Shown piece by piece: positions 8,525 to 16,271 of a stretch of 50,824 nucleotides of DNA. The notes beneath the pieces are model-generated. The model had not been told where the DNA came from and made no database searches. It was given only the letters and a program-made list of their open reading frames with translations. The position numbers were made by a program, and so were the translations under genes. The DNA is from an uncultured Lachnospiraceae bacterium (lineage in GTDB: Bacteria; Bacillota; Clostridia; Lachnospirales; Lachnospiraceae). Position 1 is the stretch's first letter. Each line of letters starts with the position of its first letter. The DNA lies in contig CAMNRH010000020.1 of the NCBI GenBank assembly GCA_946552115.1, positions 1-50,824 of the forward strand. The letters are read 5' to 3'.

Positions 8525-9879
8525 TCTTCATCACCTCTTTCCGATACCGGCAGCATATAGACAACTTGTCGCCACATTCCAACGAGCAAATAGCGGAAAG
8601 CATCTTCACAATGGTCTGTCACCTTAAGCGGCTCTTCTTTTCCGCGTTCAATACTTTGGGGGTCATACTGGTATACTCCCATTTCACGAATCAGCCATTT
8701 CTGTTCTATACTGACTATTATCCTGTTGAAAGACAAAAATTTCTGTACACGGCTGATTCCAAGTTTTACATCATTTCTCGCCGGAATAATATCAATATGG
8801 GGAAGCTGCCTCCTGACCTCTTCAATTAATCCTGCTGCCGACGGGTCTATAAAAATATAGCTAACCACCCGTTTATATTCTTTTTCTATCTCATCACATA
8901 ACTTTTTAAGCTCTTTGGAATATTCTGACGGGGATTTCTGTTTTCCTGATTCTCTTCCAGAATGATAATATTCTTTCAAACCACGGAGCTTCTGTTTCTC
9001 ATAATCAATTCCAAAAGCCTCAAAAACAGTTGGATTCTGCTGCCCATAGTCCACTCCGATTCCTATTTCGCCTATCGCTTCCTTAGATTCTTTACTATAC
9101 GCCTCCGGCGCATAAACATGCATCTCCGGATTAAACATGTAGTAAATCAAATCATCCACACCAATAGACTGACCCAGCCATATCCAGCGATACAACTTCG
9201 GGTCTGACTTCTTCATTTCCTCCGCTGATTCTATAAGATCGTGGCCAAGCCACTTTTCAGGAACATCTCTGTAATCTGTATGAATATGTATACAGTCGCT
9301 TCTTTCCTCCATCTTCTTACACCATTGATTTATCGGTGCATTCGGATTCTTTGGTGGATTATATAAATAAATCATCTGAAAATTACCGCTGTTTCCTCGG
9401 ACAAAAGTAGCCTCAATATTAGACAGCTCATCCTCGCCCTCACCGTCTTCGAAGAATTCGGTAAGCTCATCTATAATAACAAGCTTAATCGGCTTATCCT
9501 CGTCAATGATACCTTTTGTATCATCAATACCATCTGAACCTGAAAAATAAATTGTGGAGCCATTCTTTTTATAACGAATCTCCATCGGCGATTTTGTAAT
9601 ACAAAATTTATTCTTCGGTATTTTCAGCCGGTTAATTCCTCGAAGCATCTCTTTATAAACCGTCTTTCGCAGTTTATTATGATGCTTCCTGAGAACTACA
9701 ACCGAACCATGAGAATCAGAAACAATCTGATAATTTGCCCGGATAGCGGCATAGCTCGATTTTGTCCCGGCACGCCCGGAAGTAAGTATTATATGCTTAT
9801 ATGTGCGGTTATTAAATATTGCCTGATACTTCGGAATGACAATTTCCGATATTCTCACTTGTCTCTTTCGGCGCATCAT
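8521..9879 (-). CDS. terL: terminase large subunit
   Basis: About 452 residues of the PBSX-type terminase family. The Walker A-like loop is SGRAGTKSS, Walker B is KLVIIDELTE, and the C-terminal nuclease domain shows GIGVDYGQQNPT and a later FIDPSAAG. It powers and cuts DNA during packaging. The frame opens at 9903, but the ATG at 9879 follows an AGGGGGT element and is preferred; a GTG at 9858 is also possible. It overlaps terS by tens of bases. Confidence 0.9.
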   Translation of the reverse strand: MMRRKRQVRISEIVIPKYQAIFNNRTYKHIILTSGRAGTKSSYAAIRANYQIVSDSHGSVVVLRKHHNKLRKTVYKEMLRGINRLKIPKNKFCITKSPMEIRYKKNGSTIYFSGSDGIDDTKGIIDEDKPIKLVIIDELTEFFEDGEGEDELSNIEATFVRGNSGNFQMIYLYNPPKNPNAPINQWCKKMEERSDCIHIHTDYRDVPEKWLGHDLIESAEEMKKSDPKLYRWIWLGQSIGVDDLIYYMFNPEMHVYAPEAYSKESKEAIGEIGIGVDYGQQNPTVFEAFGIDYEKQKLRGLKEYYHSGRESGKQKSPSEYSKELKKLCDEIEKEYKRVVSYIFIDPSAAGLIEEVRRQLPHIDIIPARNDVKLGISRVQKFLSFNRIIVSIEQKWLIREMGVYQYDPQSIERGKEEPLKVTDHCEDAFRYLLVGMWRQVVYMLPVSERGDED

Positions 9880-10582
9880 TAATAATCTCAACCCCCTCGT
9901 CATCGTCCGTTCCGGAATCCTGCCTGATTCTCTCAGTATTTGCTTTCATCTGCTCTATTCTTGCTTTCTGCTCCTCAGTAGCAAGATCCCAGCGTTTATT
10001 TAGCAATTCATCATATTGCCTAATACTACCTCTCAGCTCTGCCATTGCTCTCGCCTGCGCTTTTAGAAAATTCGCATGCTTGTCCCATGCCTGCTGCACT
10101 TCCCATTTTTCACCGATAACATTACCGTTTTTTTCCTCAACCTTTTCAATAGTCTTATCTTTCCGGTTTTTCACATACATAATCTGTTGTGCCCGGATAA
10201 TGGCAGCATAGGAAATCTGTATCTCATGCCAGAGGATATCCAGCGGGTCTGTCGGCATCTCCTGAATAATAGAAAAGGTCTCTTTCGGAAGATACTTCGA
10301 AAAGAAACCGTATTTTTCAGCATTTTTATTCCCTTTTGGAGCTCCGTGCCCGGATGCATTCTTATTACCGGGCTGTGCTCCACGCTTCTTCTTTTTTTTC
10401 GCAACGTTGCGATTATGCTTTCGCAACGTTGCAGTAGATTCGCCATCAAAATTATATCGATTCTTCCAGCTCCTAACTGTACTTTCGGATACGTTTAGTT
10501 GACTTGCAATCTCAACTAACTTCATACCTTGTTTATACATTTCTTCCGCCTTATAGGAATCTGGACTTCTCTGTTTCGGCAA
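9812..10582 (-). CDS. terS: terminase small subunit
   Basis: 256 residues. Residues 9-45 form a helix-turn-helix (LVEIASQLNVSESTVRSWK) for binding the packaging site. A basic, glycine- and asparagine-rich linker follows (GAQPGNKNASGHGAPKGNKN), which is characteristic of PBSX-type small terminase subunits. It recognises phage DNA and recruits TerL. It is the first gene of the head operon, downstream of the inverted-repeat-flanked methylase. Confidence 0.85.
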   Translation of the reverse strand: MPKQRSPDSYKAEEMYKQGMKLVEIASQLNVSESTVRSWKNRYNFDGESTATLRKHNRNVAKKKKKRGAQPGNKNASGHGAPKGNKNAEKYGFFSKYLPKETFSIIQEMPTDPLDILWHEIQISYAAIIRAQQIMYVKNRKDKTIEKVEEKNGNVIGEKWEVQQAWDKHANFLKAQARAMAELRGSIRQYDELLNKRWDLATEEQKARIEQMKANTERIRQDSGTDDDEGVEIINDAPKETSENIGNCHSEVSGNI

Positions 10583-10607
10583 TCACCTCACCTCTGTTTC
10601 TATCATC

Positions 10608-10623
10608 TGAAATAATACCCACG
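10608..10623. repeat. left arm of 16-bp inverted repeat flanking a methylase
   Basis: TGAAATAATACCCACG. Its exact reverse complement occurs at 11406-11421, so the pair brackets the adenine methylase gene and almost nothing else. Confidence 0.75.
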
Positions 10624-10631
10624 AAAATCAT

Positions 10632-11381
10632 TTAATAGTTCTTTATAATTACTTCCTTGTAACGACGTGGGTTAGTTTTCGTTACAAGGTTATCCTGACG
10701 TTCTACCGCGGTAATATTATAGCCCGCATATAGTTCCCTGATTTCAGGACAGTCATTATATGATAAAATAAATTTTCCTTTTATCTGAGAAAGACTCTCC
10801 CTTAACCGAATATGGTCCTCCGGCTGAAATCTGTCAGGATAATATTTCTCTGCTTCATAATAAGGCGGATCACAATAAAATAATGCCGATTCACGGTCAT
10901 ACGTCTTTATCAGACGACCGAAATCGACACACTCTATCACAACCTTATTTAATCGTTTTGATACCTCCTGCAGATAATCAATCGTTCTCTGCATATCCCT
11001 CGGTCTCACACCAAACGACCTCAGGTCAGAACCAAAGCTCAATTTAATAACACAAAAGAACCTTGCCGCCCTTTGAATGTCCGTCATCCCCCTGACGGCT
11101 GCTTGAGAAATGTAATCAAAAAATTGCTCCCTTGATACAAATGCCCATTCAAGTTCTTTCTGCAGCGCTTCAGGATGATACTTAACACAACGATATAAAT
11201 TGATTAAATCCTTATTAACATCGTTGAAAACCTCCATCAGCGCATGCCTTTCTTTATCGAACAGAATCCATCCCGCGCCGCCAAACACCTCAATATACCG
11301 GTCAAAAGCTTCCGGGAACTGTTCAATAATTTTCTTTTTCAGCAGCTTCTTGCCGCCAATCCATGATATAAAACTGTTCAT
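10632..11381 (-). CDS. DNA adenine methylase, D12 class
   Basis: 249 residues. The SAM-binding motif is at the N-terminus (SFISWIGGKKLLKK), and the catalytic motif DPPY is in ALFYCDPPYYEAEKYY near residue 173. This is the Dam / M.DpnII alpha-type N6-adenine methylase layout, usually with GATC specificity. No restriction partner is adjacent, so it is probably an orphan that protects phage DNA or regulates gene expression. The gene sits alone inside a 16-bp inverted repeat, between HicB and the terminase genes. A second, different D12 methylase is encoded at 18087-18908. Confidence 0.88.
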   Translation of the reverse strand: MNSFISWIGGKKLLKKKIIEQFPEAFDRYIEVFGGAGWILFDKERHALMEVFNDVNKDLINLYRCVKYHPEALQKELEWAFVSREQFFDYISQAAVRGMTDIQRAARFFCVIKLSFGSDLRSFGVRPRDMQRTIDYLQEVSKRLNKVVIECVDFGRLIKTYDRESALFYCDPPYYEAEKYYPDRFQPEDHIRLRESLSQIKGKFILSYNDCPEIRELYAGYNITAVERQDNLVTKTNPRRYKEVIIKNY

Positions 11382-11405
11382 ATTATCAACCCTCTTTCTG
11401 TAATA

Positions 11406-11421
11406 CGTGGGTATTATTTCA
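11406..11421. repeat. right arm of 16-bp inverted repeat flanking a methylase
   Basis: CGTGGGTATTATTTCA, exact reverse complement of 10608-10623. The arms lie 782 bp apart. Confidence 0.75.
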
Positions 11422-11434
11422 AGAGGTCTATCTA

Positions 11435-11457
11435 TTAAAAAGCGCTGGGCTTTTTAA
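11435..11457. terminator. hairpin, possible bidirectional terminator
   Basis: TTAAAAAGC and GCTTTTTAA form a perfect 9-bp stem around a 5-nt loop. Runs of A and T on either side of the GC pair allow termination in either direction, between hicB and the methylase. Confidence 0.5.
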
Positions 11458-11468
11458 CCATTATTGTA

Positions 11469-11499
11469 TTAGAAAAGACGCCCCCTGTAATGAGGCGCC
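11469..11499 (-). terminator. terminator after hicB
   Basis: On the minus strand GGCGCCTC pairs with GGGGGCGTC, allowing G-U pairs, and is followed by TTTTCT. It lies 16 bp past the hicB stop codon and would end the hicAB transcript. Confidence 0.55.
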
Positions 11500-11514
11500 T
11501 ATCTGCATAGAGAT

Positions 11515-11922
11515 TTAGTTTGCTGTATTTCTGTTGATTCCAAGAATATTCATAATGGCTTCCTGTAAAACCCTGGAATAATTCAATCCCTTTTTATCAG
11601 CCTCTACACTCAGCCAATACGGAAGTGTACAATTTTTCTTGACCGCTCGATTATCTACTTTTCTTCGATATTCGGTAAAATCAACGTCTACTAATGTTAA
11701 AATGTCATCCTCTTCCTTTACGATTTCATTGGTATAAGGCTCTGGAATTCTCTTTCCATCATCCTCCATATCAATTGCCATTAATCCAATAGCATCTCTT
11801 GCCATCTCCATAGCATTTACAACAGAAGTCCCCTGTGTTCCAATATCAAAATCAGGAATCTCCACATAGTATCCATCGGCAGTCCGTTTTAAAATAATCG
11901 GATATGCTCCTTTCCCATTCAT
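11515..11922 (-). CDS. hicB: HicB antitoxin
   Basis: 135 residues. The N-terminal half is the degenerate RNase H-like HicB fold (YPIILKRTADGYYVEIPDFD, then TSVVNAMEMARDAIGLM). The C-terminal part (PYWLSVEADKKGLNYSRVLQEAI) is a ribbon-helix-helix domain that binds the operon's own operator. It neutralises HicA, encoded 66 bp upstream. The ribosome binding site AGGAGG is well placed. Likely role in the prophage: stabilisation or abortive response. Confidence 0.88.
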   Translation of the reverse strand: MNGKGAYPIILKRTADGYYVEIPDFDIGTQGTSVVNAMEMARDAIGLMAIDMEDDGKRIPEPYTNEIVKEEDDILTLVDVDFTEYRRKVDNRAVKKNCTLPYWLSVEADKKGLNYSRVLQEAIMNILGINRNTAN

Positions 11923-11988
11923 CTAAAAATCCTCCTAACCCCGTGTATCACCCACAACATCCATAAGGGGAATACCAGAATACTGAGG

Positions 11989-12159
11989 CTAAAGCCCCAG
12001 CTTTCTGATAATTGCCTGCGCCAGCCTCTCATTTATTTCTGAATGCCTCGGAATTGGCTCTATCCTTATGCCGTCTGTATATAAATCATGGCTGGCGCCA
12101 TTCCGTTTCAAATACCATCCATTTTTTTCAAGAAGCTTAACTAAATCCCTACGCTTCAT
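11989..12159 (-). CDS. hicA: HicA mRNA interferase toxin
   Basis: 56 residues (MKRRDLVKLLEKNGWYLKR...), with the double-stranded-RNA-binding-like fold and catalytic His24 in NGASHDLY. The C-terminus IPRHSEINERLAQAIIRKLG is also typical of the family. HicA cleaves mRNA when HicB is lost. The start has a good GGAGG site, and the gene is first in the operon behind a consensus promoter. Confidence 0.88.
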   Translation of the reverse strand: MKRRDLVKLLEKNGWYLKRNGASHDLYTDGIRIEPIPRHSEINERLAQAIIRKLGL

Positions 12160-12202
12160 TTATGGCTACCTCCAAAATAGCTGTTGCTTAGTTACATTTT
12201 TT

Positions 12203-12231
12203 ATTATACGTATAATATACGTATTTGTCAA
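12203..12231 (-). promoter_or_regulatory. hicAB promoter with paired palindromic operator
   Basis: TTGACA (12226-12231), a 17-bp spacer and TATAAT (12203-12208) form a perfect sigma-A promoter on the minus strand. Two copies of the self-palindrome ATACGTAT, 3 bp apart, occupy the spacer and run into the -10. This is a likely HicB binding site for autorepression. Confidence 0.8.
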
Positions 12232-12369
12232 TATTTTATACGCATTTAAGACGTGTTTTTAGGAAACAGTTCTTCTTGAAATACCTTAACACCCTTTAAT
12301 TACTTGCTTGCTCATGAAGCTTGCATCTCTTAATTCATATTTGTTATTCTATAAGTAAAAGCACCCGGA

Positions 12370-12570
12370 CTAATCCGGATGCTCTTCATTCACATGCTCT
12401 ATATATTCCCTCATCATCTTACTTAACTGTCCTGCCTGACTTACCCTTGCCTTTTCGCAAGCCTCCGCAAACTCCTCTACAAGTTCTTTCTTCAGCTTAT
12501 AGGACTTCGATACCCAACCAGTTTTATCCTGGTACCTTTGATTGCGTAATGTCTGTTTACTCGCTGCCAT
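12370..12570 (-). CDS. small putative RHH-like DNA-binding protein
   Basis: 66 residues, starting MAASKQTLRNQRYQDKTGW. A short strand (SKSYKLKKE) and two helices (LVEEFAEACEKARVS, QLSKMMREYIEHV) resemble ribbon-helix-helix or related small regulators found on Clostridia mobile elements. It is the last gene of a three-gene mini-operon and its ATG overlaps the previous gene by 14 bp. It is the best candidate to bind the palindrome in the operon promoter. Specific family not recognised. Confidence 0.65.
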   Translation of the reverse strand: MAASKQTLRNQRYQDKTGWVSKSYKLKKELVEEFAEACEKARVSQAGQLSKMMREYIEHVNEEHPD

Positions 12571-12724
12571 CTTTTACTAACCTCACAATCTTCGGTATGA
12601 CATCTACTAATTCCAACAACCCGGCACATAGTAAGATAAGCGATGTATAAATGTTCTTCTCTGTCCCAACTGTTAGAATAATAGCAAAGATAAGAAACAT
12701 ATCATATACCGTTACTTTTTTCAT
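12557..12724 (-). CDS. small membrane protein
   Basis: 55 residues. Two hydrophobic segments (residues 9-20, MFLIFAIILTVG, and 28-41, SLILLCAGLLELVD) are followed by a basic tail (KIVRLVKDGSE). No strong ribosome binding site is visible. It lies between two other small genes of the same mini-operon and overlaps the downstream start. Function unknown. The topology suggests a two-pass inner membrane peptide. Confidence 0.55.
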   Translation of the reverse strand: MKKVTVYDMFLIFAIILTVGTEKNIYTSLILLCAGLLELVDVIPKIVRLVKDGSE

Positions 12725-12758
12725 TTATTTTTAAAGCCAATGTGTTATAATATTTTGA

Positions 12759-12783
12759 GGACGGGAGATTTCTCTCCCTGTCC
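12759..12783 (-). other. strong intercistronic hairpin
   Basis: GGACAGGGAGA and TCTCCCGTCC pair around GAAA directly after the 38-residue ORF. No U-run follows, so it is more likely an attenuating or mRNA-stabilising stem than a full terminator. Confidence 0.5.
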
Positions 12784-12900
12784 TTAGTCTAGAGCTTCTA
12801 TGAGTTTTGCAATAGCCGCTATCACTGACGCCACAGCGATTAAGACTTTTGTTAGTAACTCTATGAAGCTCTTAATTTTTTTCTTTTGTTTTTTCTTCAT
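12784..12900 (-). CDS. 38-residue basic-amphipathic peptide
   Basis: Starts MKKKQKKKIKSFIELLTKV. Seven lysines in the first ten residues are followed by a hydrophobic helix (VLIAVASVIAAIAKLIEAL). A consensus GGAGG site and a perfect promoter make expression likely. The layout of a basic head and one amphipathic helix resembles type I toxin or small holin-like peptides, but no family is recognised and no antisense RNA is visible. Confidence 0.6.
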   Translation of the reverse strand: MKKKQKKKIKSFIELLTKVLIAVASVIAAIAKLIEALD

Positions 12901-12926
12901 TGGCCTTTCCTCCTTTCCTTGATTCT

Positions 12927-12955
12927 ATTATATCGTATGGTGCACCATATGTCAA
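12927..12955 (-). promoter_or_regulatory. consensus promoter with 14-bp palindrome in its spacer
   Basis: TTGACA (12950-12955), 17-bp spacer, TATAAT (12927-12932). The spacer holds the perfect palindrome TATGGTGCACCATA (12936-12949). It drives the three-gene mini-operon on the minus strand and should be fully blocked by a dimer bound at the palindrome. Confidence 0.8.
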
Positions 12956-12987
12956 GGATTATTTGAGGATTTTCTAATTTTCTTATT

Positions 12988-14196
12988 TTACAAACTCAAC
13001 AAGCCCTTATTTTTTGTCAAAATATTTATACACTGTTCTCTCGTCCTCTCTCCTGCCAAATATTTTTCAAAAAGCTTTAAAAGCTCATATGTCTCTATAA
13101 TAAGACTACCATATTTTTTTGCCAAAGATATTTGCCGCTCGTGAACAACCTCTCTTTCGGAGAGTGGTCTTTTTCTTTGATGATTTATAATTAATAAAGC
13201 GTATACCTTAGATTCATCCACTTCTGGATCACTGTCCATATACCTTTGATAGTGCCTCTCTAGCTGCGCAACATTTTCCGAATTCACATTGTGATTTACG
13301 CCCTTAATCTCTCCAATAAAGGTATATCCCTCAACCATTGTAAGGAAATCCTCATTCTTCGTATCTTCAAATCCCGAAAAATCGCATCCTAATATTTTTT
13401 CTAAAATTTCCAATACAACTTTTACTAATTCAGGGCCATTAGTATACAAAATTGACTTATATTCATTATTTTTTTCAATTCTTTTCCGGGCGCTCTCTAT
13501 GGTGCTTTCTGCCTCTTGAATTTTTGTTTGATTTTCCCTGATTATATCAATCTGCTTCTCATCATCAAACATAATAACCCCTTTCACCCATTCAGGAGAC
13601 TCTTGTTTATCTTGGATACATCCAATTGCTTTCAAAAACGCAATTATCTCCTCATAGTTACTTAATTTTAGGGTAGATATTATTACATCTTCTAACCCTA
13701 TTGTGGTAACTTTATTACTTTTAACAGATTTTGTTTTGATATTTTCCGTAATATTATTAAAATAAAACGAGGCTTTAAGCTGTTTCGCACTAATATCTGT
13801 AATCGTATTTTCATATACAATATCAAGTCGCTCCATATGTTGGTACAATATAGATAAAACATATTCTTTCATATCCCCAATCATATTTTTCAATTCACGC
13901 ATATTATGATATTGACCACTATATCTATGATATGTAAACGGTATATTTTGTGGCAACATGATAATAATTTTCGAATTTGAACTATTATTAATCATAACTG
14001 AAAGACTTTTTATATCTTCGATAGAATCAATTGAACTTGTTCCATTTCCCGCATAATACCATAAATATTGACTAGACAAATCAATTATATTTATTTCAAA
14101 CTCATCTAAAGAACTCGCGTCATGAAAACTATTAACAACTATCTCATTTCCGCTTAGATCACTTTCTCCTCCTGAATGCGTAAGTACCTGTATCAT
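12988..14196 (-). CDS. PD-(D/E)XK-like nuclease, candidate defence moron
   Basis: 402 residues; GGAGGG 7 bp upstream fixes the ATG at 14196. The N-terminal 200 residues form an unrecognised mixed domain (IIDLSSQYLWYYAGNG, KIIIMLPQNIPFTYHRY). A short coiled coil covers about residues 215-260. The C-terminal 130 residues show a restriction-endonuclease pattern: NEDFLTMVEGYTFIGEIKG (acidic residue, then E-x-K), followed by AQLERHYQRY and YALLIINHQRKRPLSER. It has its own promoter, and a terminator separates it from the early operon. A role in defence against other phages is inferred from this setting. Confidence 0.6.
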   Translation of the reverse strand: MIQVLTHSGGESDLSGNEIVVNSFHDASSLDEFEINIIDLSSQYLWYYAGNGTSSIDSIEDIKSLSVMINNSSNSKIIIMLPQNIPFTYHRYSGQYHNMRELKNMIGDMKEYVLSILYQHMERLDIVYENTITDISAKQLKASFYFNNITENIKTKSVKSNKVTTIGLEDVIISTLKLSNYEEIIAFLKAIGCIQDKQESPEWVKGVIMFDDEKQIDIIRENQTKIQEAESTIESARKRIEKNNEYKSILYTNGPELVKVVLEILEKILGCDFSGFEDTKNEDFLTMVEGYTFIGEIKGVNHNVNSENVAQLERHYQRYMDSDPEVDESKVYALLIINHQRKRPLSEREVVHERQISLAKKYGSLIIETYELLKLFEKYLAGERTREQCINILTKNKGLLSL

Positions 14197-14229
14197 TCTT
14201 AATCCCTCCATACACAATAATCTACTTCC

Positions 14230-14258
14230 ATAATATTCCATATTCTAGCATTTTTCAA
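14230..14258 (-). promoter_or_regulatory. promoter of the nuclease gene
   Basis: TTGAAA (14253-14258), 17-bp spacer, TATTAT (14230-14235) on the minus strand, 34 bp before the start codon. Confidence 0.65.
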
Positions 14259-14292
14259 CAAGAAAAGACACCCCGGGATACCCCAGAATGCC
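14259..14292 (-). terminator. terminator ending the early operon
   Basis: On the minus strand GGCATTCTGGG pairs with TCCCGGGGTGTC, several pairs being G-U, and TCTTTTCT follows. It separates the early lytic operon from the independently transcribed nuclease gene. Confidence 0.5.
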
Positions 14293-14404
14293 TTTTCGTA
14301 TTGTGTATGAGGAATGAATCAGAGAAAGCTTTCGCTTTATCTTCTCTGTTCAGTGTATACTATAACATTTTAAATCGTGACATGTGTGACATTCGTGACA
14401 AATT

Positions 14405-14821
14405 TTACTTTTTTCTCATAAATCTTTCGAACTCCTTTTTTATACTATTTTCCGACTTGGCTTTCATCAATATCGCTGTTTCCTCCCATGATAACCGATT
14501 AAAGAATCGATATTGAATAATCCGCCTCATCCGAAAGGGAACTTTATGAAGCCACTCCTCCACCTGAAACTTCAACTCCTCTGCCTCTCTCTTTTGGATT
14601 TCGAGTATCCGTTTTTCTCTCTGCAGCATCCCTGCCTCTTCTACAGTTTCAATTGTCCCGCCAAGATTAAAGGACCTTTTCTCATACGGCCAATCTGGAT
14701 TGCTTCCCTTTACCTTATCTTGAACAATTCGTTTCTTCTGTTCAAGCTTTTTTATTCTCTTCTCCGTCTCCTTAATAAACTCGCATGCATCTATGTAATC
14801 AGATAATATATTCCTGTCCAT
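14405..14821 (-). CDS. ArpU/sigma region 4-like late regulator
   Basis: 138 residues. Residues 1-95 are coiled-coil, rich in K and E. Residues 95-138 carry a sigma-70 region 4-type helix-turn-helix (VPFRMRRIIQYRFFNRLSWEETAILM). This architecture and its place as last early gene, before the packaging genes, match ArpU-type activators of late phage transcription. The target promoter is not identified. Confidence 0.7.
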   Translation of the reverse strand: MDRNILSDYIDACEFIKETEKRIKKLEQKKRIVQDKVKGSNPDWPYEKRSFNLGGTIETVEEAGMLQREKRILEIQKREAEELKFQVEEWLHKVPFRMRRIIQYRFFNRLSWEETAILMKAKSENSIKKEFERFMRKK

Positions 14822-14827
14822 CGCTTC

Positions 14828-15076
14828 TCATACCTCCCCTCTAATCCTTGCGGTAATTCTTCTTATGGTTTCGGATTCCCAACTGTCCAGCATGCCAGCA
14901 TGATTCTGTAAAAATATCAGATTCCTTTTTACGGCCAGCATGTCCCGGATATGCTCTGACTGCATATGATATGCTTTCCGCCTGAATTCCTTTTCTGCAG
15001 ATTCGGAAATACGCTCCTCCATATCATCATAACGGGCTTTCTTCTTATGTTTCTTCTGTTCATACTGGTTCGTCAA
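14828..15076 (-). CDS. small helical phage protein
   Basis: 82 residues from a TTG start at 15076, chosen because GGAGG lies 6 bp upstream. The longer frame to 15142 would overlap the previous gene by 83 bp. Mostly helical, basic at the N-terminus (EQKKHKKKARYDDMEERI). No family recognised. It is probably an early accessory protein located before the late regulator. Confidence 0.6.
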   Translation of the reverse strand: MTNQYEQKKHKKKARYDDMEERISESAEKEFRRKAYHMQSEHIRDMLAVKRNLIFLQNHAGMLDSWESETIRRITARIRGEV

Positions 15077-15383
15077 GATATTCCTCCCGGTGCGACGTCG
15101 CACACTTTCTACCTGCTGCCGCCTCCGTTTTTTCATCCTCAATCAATACAAATTCGCTTTCTTCATACTCATATCCATATTTCTTGCAATCTTCTTCGTC
15201 TGCAGGGATTGCTAACGGACATGACCGTTGAAAACAACAGCCTACGCCCTTATATCTTTCTTCCTGATCTGGATGCCGACAGTTATAACCGTTGTTTGGT
15301 ACGCACGGCGCTTCCTGGTCAAGTTCTGCATTGTAAAAATAACCGCACTGATTGGCAAATTCATCAATAGTCATTATCCGCAT
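15060..15383 (-). CDS. cysteine-rich phage protein
   Basis: 107 residues starting MRIMTIDEFANQCGYF. Eight cysteines, including CRHPDQEERYKGVGCC and CFQRSCPLAIPADEEDCKK, suggest a structural zinc or metal site. Proteins of this kind are common in early regions of Clostridia phages with no assigned role. It overlaps its neighbours on both sides. Confidence 0.65.
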   Translation of the reverse strand: MRIMTIDEFANQCGYFYNAELDQEAPCVPNNGYNCRHPDQEERYKGVGCCFQRSCPLAIPADEEDCKKYGYEYEESEFVLIEDEKTEAAAGRKCATSHREEYLDEPV

Positions 15384-15511
15384 TTTCCGCTGTTTCCTCC
15401 TCTTGAACCAATGTATTCTTCCGCCGTCATCCGCGGCGGCCAGTCTTCATTGTCCCAGTTCTCTACTAGCTGCTCTATGAATTCATCATACTCTTTATCT
15501 TCTGCTTCCAT
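15374..15511 (-). CDS. small acidic phage protein
   Basis: 45 residues (MEAEDKEYDEFIEQLVENWD...), strongly acidic, ending in GGNSGKCG. It overlaps the next gene by 10 bp, and GGGGTGAT provides a ribosome site. No function is recognised. Confidence 0.5.
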   Translation of the reverse strand: MEAEDKEYDEFIEQLVENWDNEDWPPRMTAEEYIGSRGGNSGKCG

Positions 15512-15530
15512 TGGTATCACCCCTCTCTTA

Positions 15531-15782
15531 TTATTTTCTTTTGCATGTAATAAAGTGCGGTATGTAGCCGATACCGTCTGCTACGCTGCTGACTACTCTA
15601 TCTGCTGTTATGTTCTCTCCGTCCTTTGTAAGAATTGTTTTAGAGCCTTTTCCCCTTTCCGGTACCTTGTAACAGATTGGATCCGGCTCACATGGCATGT
15701 TCTTGCCTGCTGCCGTCTTCCTCCAGATAATTCGCTTGCCACAATATTTACAGGTACCGTAATTATCAAATGATGCTTTCAT
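15531..15782 (-). CDS. zinc-ribbon phage protein
   Basis: 83 residues with an N-terminal CKYCGKRIIWRKT knuckle and later single cysteines (MPCEPDPICYKV, HFITCKRK). Such proteins with an invariant MPCE-P motif recur in early operons of Firmicutes phages. Possible nucleic-acid binding. Function unproven. Confidence 0.65.
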   Translation of the reverse strand: MKASFDNYGTCKYCGKRIIWRKTAAGKNMPCEPDPICYKVPERGKGSKTILTKDGENITADRVVSSVADGIGYIPHFITCKRK

Positions 15783-15910
15783 CTTTTTCTCCTTTTTCTG
15801 TAATCTTTATCTGACTGCTGCCATTCTTGTTTCCTATTCTCAGTCAGCTTATCCTTGTTCCACCACCTATACGCTCACCAATTTCATTCAATCATCACAA
15901 AGTTTTCTCT

Positions 15911-16267
15911 TTATGGCTCCGGGAGAGGTTGCCATGCTGTAATACGCACCGGCTCATTGCCGTTTCCCAAGACCCATCTGCCGCCCAAATACTGGACAAA
16001 ACAGCATCTTTTACGGTATTCATCCCAACCAATCACGCTGTTTAAAGATTCCTCCGGCAACCTTTCCTTGCAAGGAATCCACCCACCGCAATCCGCTGAC
16101 CGCTCCATATTCGCCGCTTGCAGTTTGGCGAACATGGATTCTATGGTGTCGGCGGCATTTCCGAAAATAGGAGATAAATTCCCATCAATCCTATCACCCT
16201 TAAATATTCTTTCGTAATCCCTTAATTCTTTTATCTGTAATTTCATTACCTGTTCGCTAATGCTCAT
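15911..16267 (-). CDS. DUF551-like protein
   Basis: 118 residues from the ATG at 16267 (GGAGG upstream). The C-terminal half holds the DUF551 signature GWIPCKERLPEE with a closing ITAWQPLPEP. The N-terminal helix covers residues 1-50. DUF551 domains are frequent in phage early regions and have no known biochemical role. Confidence 0.7.
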   Translation of the reverse strand: MSISEQVMKLQIKELRDYERIFKGDRIDGNLSPIFGNAADTIESMFAKLQAANMERSADCGGWIPCKERLPEESLNSVIGWDEYRKRCCFVQYLGGRWVLGNGNEPVRITAWQPLPEP

Positions 16268-16271
16268 TCCA

